Part shown: piece after piece, positions 6,318 through 8,999 of the stretch
Numbering within the stretch: position 1 is the stretch's first letter
How the letters are laid out: every line of letters starts with the position of its first letter
Assembly (NCBI GenBank): GCA_026387485.1
Contig: JAPLLQ010000092.1
Coordinates: 1 to 8,999 of the forward strand
Direction of reading: 5' to 3'
Origin: Candidatus Omnitrophota bacterium
GTDB taxonomy: Bacteria > Omnitrophota > Gorgyraeia > Gygaellales > Profunditerraquicolaceae
Length of the DNA: 8,999 nucleotides
Translations under genes and position numbers: made by a program
The notes under the pieces: generated by a model
Database searches by the model: none
What the model was told of the DNA's origin: nothing
Seen by the model: the letters and a program-made list of their open reading frames with translations, nothing else

Positions 6318-6974
6318 ATGTATAATCTGCATGCGCATTCATTACTAAGTGACGGGGTGCTGCTTCCTTCGGAAGTGGCGGCGCGTTACTTTGCTTTAGG
6401 TTATAAGGTGATTGCCATAACTGACCATGTTGATTACAGCAATATTGAGTCTACGGTCAAGGCAATCCTGGATTTTACCCAACACTGGCCAAAGAGTAGT
6501 GGAATAAAAATTTTAGCCGGAGTTGAATTAACCCATATTCCAACAGAGCAGTTTAAGCCTTTAGCTAAATACGCCAGGACTAATGACATTAAGGTAATTA
6601 TTGCTCATGGGCAAACTTTAATGGAGCCGGTAGTGGAAGGTACTAACCGCGCGGCTTTAGAGGCGGATATTGATATTTTAGCTCATCCGGGTATAATTAG
6701 TGAAAAGGATGCGCTCCTGGCTAAGCGAAGAGATATTTTTCTGGAGATAACCTCACGCCAAGGACATGCGCTTTCTAACCGCCATGTGGTTGAATGCGCC
6801 CGAAAGACCGGCGCAAAATTAATTTTGGATACAGATAGCCACACTCCGGATGATATTATTTCACCGGCTAAATTAGTTGATGCTGGGCGTAAGGCAGGGT
6901 TAACCCAAAAAGAAATAAACGAGGTTTATCAAAATATAGGTAAGTTTTTAAGAAAAAAGGAGGGAAAGATATGA
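6318..6974 (+). CDS. PHP-domain metal-dependent phosphoesterase (histidinol-phosphatase-like)
   Basis: A cytoplasmic 218-residue protein of the PHP superfamily, which binds two or three metal ions and usually hydrolyses phosphoesters. The metal-ligand motifs appear in family order: HAHSLLSDG (5-13), AITDHVDY (33-40), GVELTH (68-73), IIAHGQT (94-100), DILAHPG (119-125), FLEITS (141-146) and LDTDSHTPDD (170-179). The substrate cannot be told from sequence. Histidinol phosphatase is the common database label, but no his gene is nearby, and nucleotide or sugar phosphatase roles are equally possible. Length suits a stand-alone PHP domain. The ATG at 6318 is preceded by GGGGAG at 6310-6315, rather close to the start; an in-frame TAG at 6297 rules out a much longer protein. 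Its stop overlaps the start of the lipoprotein gene, so the two are co-translated. Confidence 0.87.
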   Translation: MYNLHAHSLLSDGVLLPSEVAARYFALGYKVIAITDHVDYSNIESTVKAILDFTQHWPKSSGIKILAGVELTHIPTEQFKPLAKYARTNDIKVIIAHGQTLMEPVVEGTNRAALEADIDILAHPGIISEKDALLAKRRDIFLEITSRQGHALSNRHVVECARKTGAKLILDTDSHTPDDIISPAKLVDAGRKAGLTQKEINEVYQNIGKFLRKKEGKI

Positions 6975-7432
6975 GGAAGAGATTGTTTTTTTTCGTAGTC
7001 TTAGGGTGTTTCCTGATCAGCTTAACAGGTTGTGCTGGTGTTTCAACAAAAGAGGATCAGGCAGAGCAAAAACCCTTGCAATCACAGGTGCTCTTGAAAT
7101 TCACTGACCTACCTGTTCCCTTGGGTTTTAAGTCATTGCTGGATGAATCCTATTCTTTTGAGAGCGCAGGGATGCGGGTGGGCATATTAAAATATCAAGG
7201 TAAAGCCACCTTAGACCAAGTAGTAGGTTTTTATAAAGAGCAGATGCCGATGTACAACTGGGCTCTTTTAAACAGCGTAGAATACGGCGATTCAATGATG
7301 AACTTTGAGCGGGAAGGCGAAAGCTGTATTGTAGTTTTGTCGCCAAAGGGAGGGAATATAACTATATCTATGTCTCTGGGTCCGAAAGCGCAATTATCCG
7401 CAGCCAAAAAGGCCAAGCGGCCGGTAAAGTAA
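6971..7432 (+). CDS. Small lipoprotein of unknown function
   Basis: The 153-residue product has a classic lipoprotein signal: basic MRKR, a hydrophobic run to residue 18 and the lipobox LTGC with the acylated Cys at 21. Residue 22 is Ala, so it is not marked for inner-membrane retention by the E. coli rule, and an outer-membrane location is likely if that rule applies here. After a short Gln-rich linker (about 27-40), one compact domain (about 43-140) contains FTDLPVPLGF, RVGILKYQG, VVGFYKEQMPMYNW, MNFEREGESCIVVL and ending ISMSLGP. This looks like an alternating alpha/beta fold. I have an impression of similar small lipoproteins in other Gram-negative candidate phyla but cannot name the family. 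AAGGAGGG at 6957-6964 is well placed for the ATG, which overlaps the PHP gene stop as ATGA. The C-terminal tail is Lys/Ala-rich. The biological role is unknown. Confidence 0.85.
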   Translation: MRKRLFFFVVLGCFLISLTGCAGVSTKEDQAEQKPLQSQVLLKFTDLPVPLGFKSLLDESYSFESAGMRVGILKYQGKATLDQVVGFYKEQMPMYNWALLNSVEYGDSMMNFEREGESCIVVLSPKGGNITISMSLGPKAQLSAAKKAKRPVK

Positions 7433-7451
7433 AAAAAATTAATAAAAATAC

Positions 7452-7480
7452 TTGACAAGTAACGGGTTATATGATAAAAG
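7452..7480 (+). promoter_or_regulatory. Sigma-70-type promoter for the porin gene
   Basis: A perfect -35 box TTGACA at 7452-7457 is followed by a 17-bp spacer and TAAAAG at 7475-7480, with an extended -10 TG at 7472-7473. Transcription would begin near 7487, leaving a leader of about 77 nt. The leader is AT-rich and includes a tandem GATTATTA repeat at 7525-7540. It lies in the 131-nt gap after the lipoprotein gene, the expected place for an independent unit. An overlapping TATGAT (7470-7475) has too short a spacer. Confidence 0.6.
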
Positions 7481-7547
7481 TATCAATAATTAGATCAGGG
7501 CAACAAGGCGTATTAATATAGATTGATTATTAGATTATTAACAAAAA

Positions 7548-7556
7548 AAGGAGGAG
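7548..7556 (+). promoter_or_regulatory. Strong Shine-Dalgarno for the porin gene
   Basis: AAGGAGGAG ends 7 nt before the ATG at 7564. It is among the strongest ribosome-binding sites in the window, fits high expression of an abundant outer-membrane protein, and fixes the start. Confidence 0.85.
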
Positions 7557-7563
7557 AAGCAAA

Positions 7564-8925
7564 ATGAGTAAACGTTTAATCGTAATACTGGCACTTGCTT
7601 TTGTAGTCGGGCTGACTTGTGCAGCCTACGCAGAGGTGCAGAACGTCAAAGTTTCTGGAGACATGATTATGACTGGTTTTGCCAGAAACACCTTTGATTT
7701 AAAGAATGGTGGAGCTGGTGATAAGAGGAATGATAACGAAAGCAATATTATCTCTCAGATTCGTTTAAGAGTTGATGCTGATCTGACTGATAATGTCTCT
7801 ACTACAGTAAGGTTAATTAACGAGAGAAGTTGGGGCAAAGAAGATAATGACTCGGATGCACAAGGAAAAACCAACATTGACCTTGATCTTGCTTATGTAA
7901 CTTTAAAGGAATTTCTTTACTCTCCTTTAACGGTTACTGTAGGTCGTCAAGATATGCGTTTTGGTAATGGTTTGATCATTGGTAACGCCAGAAATTATGA
8001 TACTAAGGTTTTAGGCGGCGTGCCAAGTGATTTAACTGAAAGAAAAGCCTTTGATGCTGTTAGAGCAACCTTGAATTATGATCCTCTGATTATTGATTTA
8101 GTTGCTGCTAAGATCGTAAAACATGATCCTTTAAGAAAAGAAGACACGCAATTGCTTGGTGTTAATGCGAGCTATGCTGTGAGCAAGAAAATTAACGTTG
8201 AAGGTTATTTCTTTAGTAAACGAAATAGCGATAAGACAAATACATATTCAAACGTGAAATCTGATGAGGTCTATACTTTAGGTGGTTTAGTTTCTGTAGA
8301 TCCTTTAGATGGTTTAAAAACATCTTTAGAAGCTGCTTATCAGTTTGGAACCTATAATGGTGTGACTTACAATAGTGATGGTACGTATAGCAAAACGGGA
8401 GAGGATATTGCACGCAGCGCTTATGCGATTCAAGCTAAGGCTGATTACGCAATCCCCAAGTTCAAGAAATATTCACCCAGTGTAGGTTTTATGTACACCT
8501 TACTTTCGGGTAGCAAATCTCATAAACTTGCACATATATGGGATTCCATGTATTATGATCAGGCTTTGAATAACATCGCTTATGCCATAATACCTTTTAA
8601 CAACCTGCAAGTCATTAATCTGATTGGTAAAGTTAAACCAATGCAGGATGTTACCTTAATCGGTAACCTCGGGTTTTATGGTAGGTCAACAAATGATTCT
8701 GCTACTATGACAGCTCCTAATGTTGACAGTAGTAATTCGAGTTACGGTAGCTACACCATGACCCAAAAGAATTATTTGGGTACTGAATTGGATTTAACTG
8801 CTACTTATGATTACACCGAAGATGTCCAATTTGGTTTAACCGCTGGTTTGTTCGCGCCTGGAAAGGCTTTTATAGACAACCACGATGCAACTCAGCTTAT
8901 TGGTTCAATGAAGGTCGTATTCTAA
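7564..8925 (+). CDS. Outer-membrane beta-barrel porin, alginate-export-like
   Basis: A 453-residue exported protein. The signal peptide has MSKR, a hydrophobic core (5-19) and a cleavage site after AYA at residue 23. The mature part is made of short amphipathic beta-strands separated by Asn/Asp/Ser-rich loops, contains no Cys, and ends in Phe (SMKVVF), the usual recognition signal for outer-membrane barrel assembly. SQIRLRVDADLTDNVSTTVRL (first barrel strands, from residue 64) and VTVGRQDMRFGNGLIIGN (124-141) resemble the alginate-export/porin family pattern GRQ-x(3)-GxG. The substrate is unknown: the match gives the fold class, not alginate transport. Loops at about 225-235 and 380-395 are the most variable-looking. 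It has its own promoter, a strong ribosome-binding site and a terminator, so it is a single-gene unit and probably a major envelope protein. No S-layer or OmpA-like domain is present. Confidence 0.85.
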   Translation: MSKRLIVILALAFVVGLTCAAYAEVQNVKVSGDMIMTGFARNTFDLKNGGAGDKRNDNESNIISQIRLRVDADLTDNVSTTVRLINERSWGKEDNDSDAQGKTNIDLDLAYVTLKEFLYSPLTVTVGRQDMRFGNGLIIGNARNYDTKVLGGVPSDLTERKAFDAVRATLNYDPLIIDLVAAKIVKHDPLRKEDTQLLGVNASYAVSKKINVEGYFFSKRNSDKTNTYSNVKSDEVYTLGGLVSVDPLDGLKTSLEAAYQFGTYNGVTYNSDGTYSKTGEDIARSAYAIQAKADYAIPKFKKYSPSVGFMYTLLSGSKSHKLAHIWDSMYYDQALNNIAYAIIPFNNLQVINLIGKVKPMQDVTLIGNLGFYGRSTNDSATMTAPNVDSSNSSYGSYTMTQKNYLGTELDLTATYDYTEDVQFGLTAGLFAPGKAFIDNHDATQLIGSMKVVF

Positions 8926-8941
8926 GACAACTCATGTAAAT

Positions 8942-8981
8942 AAAAAAGCCCTTGGGGGCTAACACCTCCGAGGGCTTTTTT
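8942..8981 (+). terminator. Intrinsic terminator after the porin gene
   Basis: An 11-bp GC-rich stem, GCCCTTGGGGG (8948-8958) with CCTCCGAGGGC (8965-8975), including two G-U pairs, has a 6-nt loop and is followed by six T (8976-8981). Six A precede the stem, so it could also work for a gene entering from the right on the - strand. It begins 22 nt after the porin stop. Confidence 0.95.
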
Positions 8982-8999
8982 ATTAACTTTTATTTTTAG

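Noticed and set aside
7487..7520. c-di-GMP riboswitch in the porin leader (AGGGCAA and AAGGCG present)
   Set aside because: Only a short string resembles the motif; the paired stems and the conserved downstream half are absent, and the leader is too short.
1..8999. CRISPR array, toxin-antitoxin, transposase or phage genes
   Set aside because: No spaced direct-repeat array and no such proteins are visible in any frame; the only mobile-type traces are the palindromic element and the tRNA-end duplication.

Overview
The window is one bacterial chromosome segment in which every gene lies on the + strand and genes are tightly packed: two 4-nt stop/start overlaps and one 2-nt gap. Gene content, moderate AT-richness and style fit a Gram-negative, deep-branching candidate phylum such as Omnitrophota (OP3). 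This is an inference from the single-subunit (alpha2-type) glycyl-tRNA synthetase, a PPi-type pyruvate phosphate dikinase, an outer-membrane porin with a signal peptide, a lipoprotein, and a GGGACGGTTCTC-type palindromic element that I associate with such genomes. No marker gene here proves the taxonomy.

Layout. 3-437: C-terminal part of an unrecognised gene entering from the left. 487-1809: glycyl-tRNA synthetase, whose last codons run into a 79-bp inverted-repeat element (1783-1861). 1890-4644: pyruvate, phosphate dikinase, broken near its 3' end by an exact 16-bp tandem duplication (4405-4437) that shifts frame and cuts off the catalytic Cys domain end. 4647-5462: an RpoD-like sigma-70 factor without region 1.1. 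5459-5992: adenine phosphoribosyltransferase. 6063-6136: tRNA-Arg(CCT), with the last 17 bases of the tRNA plus 4 flanking bases repeated exactly 124 bp downstream and a strongly structured ~100-bp insert between the copies. 6318-6974: PHP-family phosphoesterase. 6971-7432: small lipoprotein. 7564-8925: outer-membrane beta-barrel porin with its own promoter and a strong Shine-Dalgarno. 8942-8981: intrinsic terminator closing the segment.

How the genes relate. glyS, ppdK, sigma factor and apt form a housekeeping, probably co-transcribed cluster (translation, PEP/pyruvate interconversion, transcription, purine salvage). The PHP protein and lipoprotein are translationally coupled. The porin is a separate, likely highly expressed unit. 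The sigma factor keeps the promoter-contacting residues of the RpoD class, and the candidate promoters before glyS and the porin have matching TTGA-17-bp-TGnTAAAA layouts.

The most interesting signals are non-coding or mutational: the ppdK tandem duplication, the tRNA-Arg 3'-end duplication with its structured insert (a possible integration scar), and the palindromic element that has become the end of glyS. I see no clear novel defence, biosynthetic or mobile system here.
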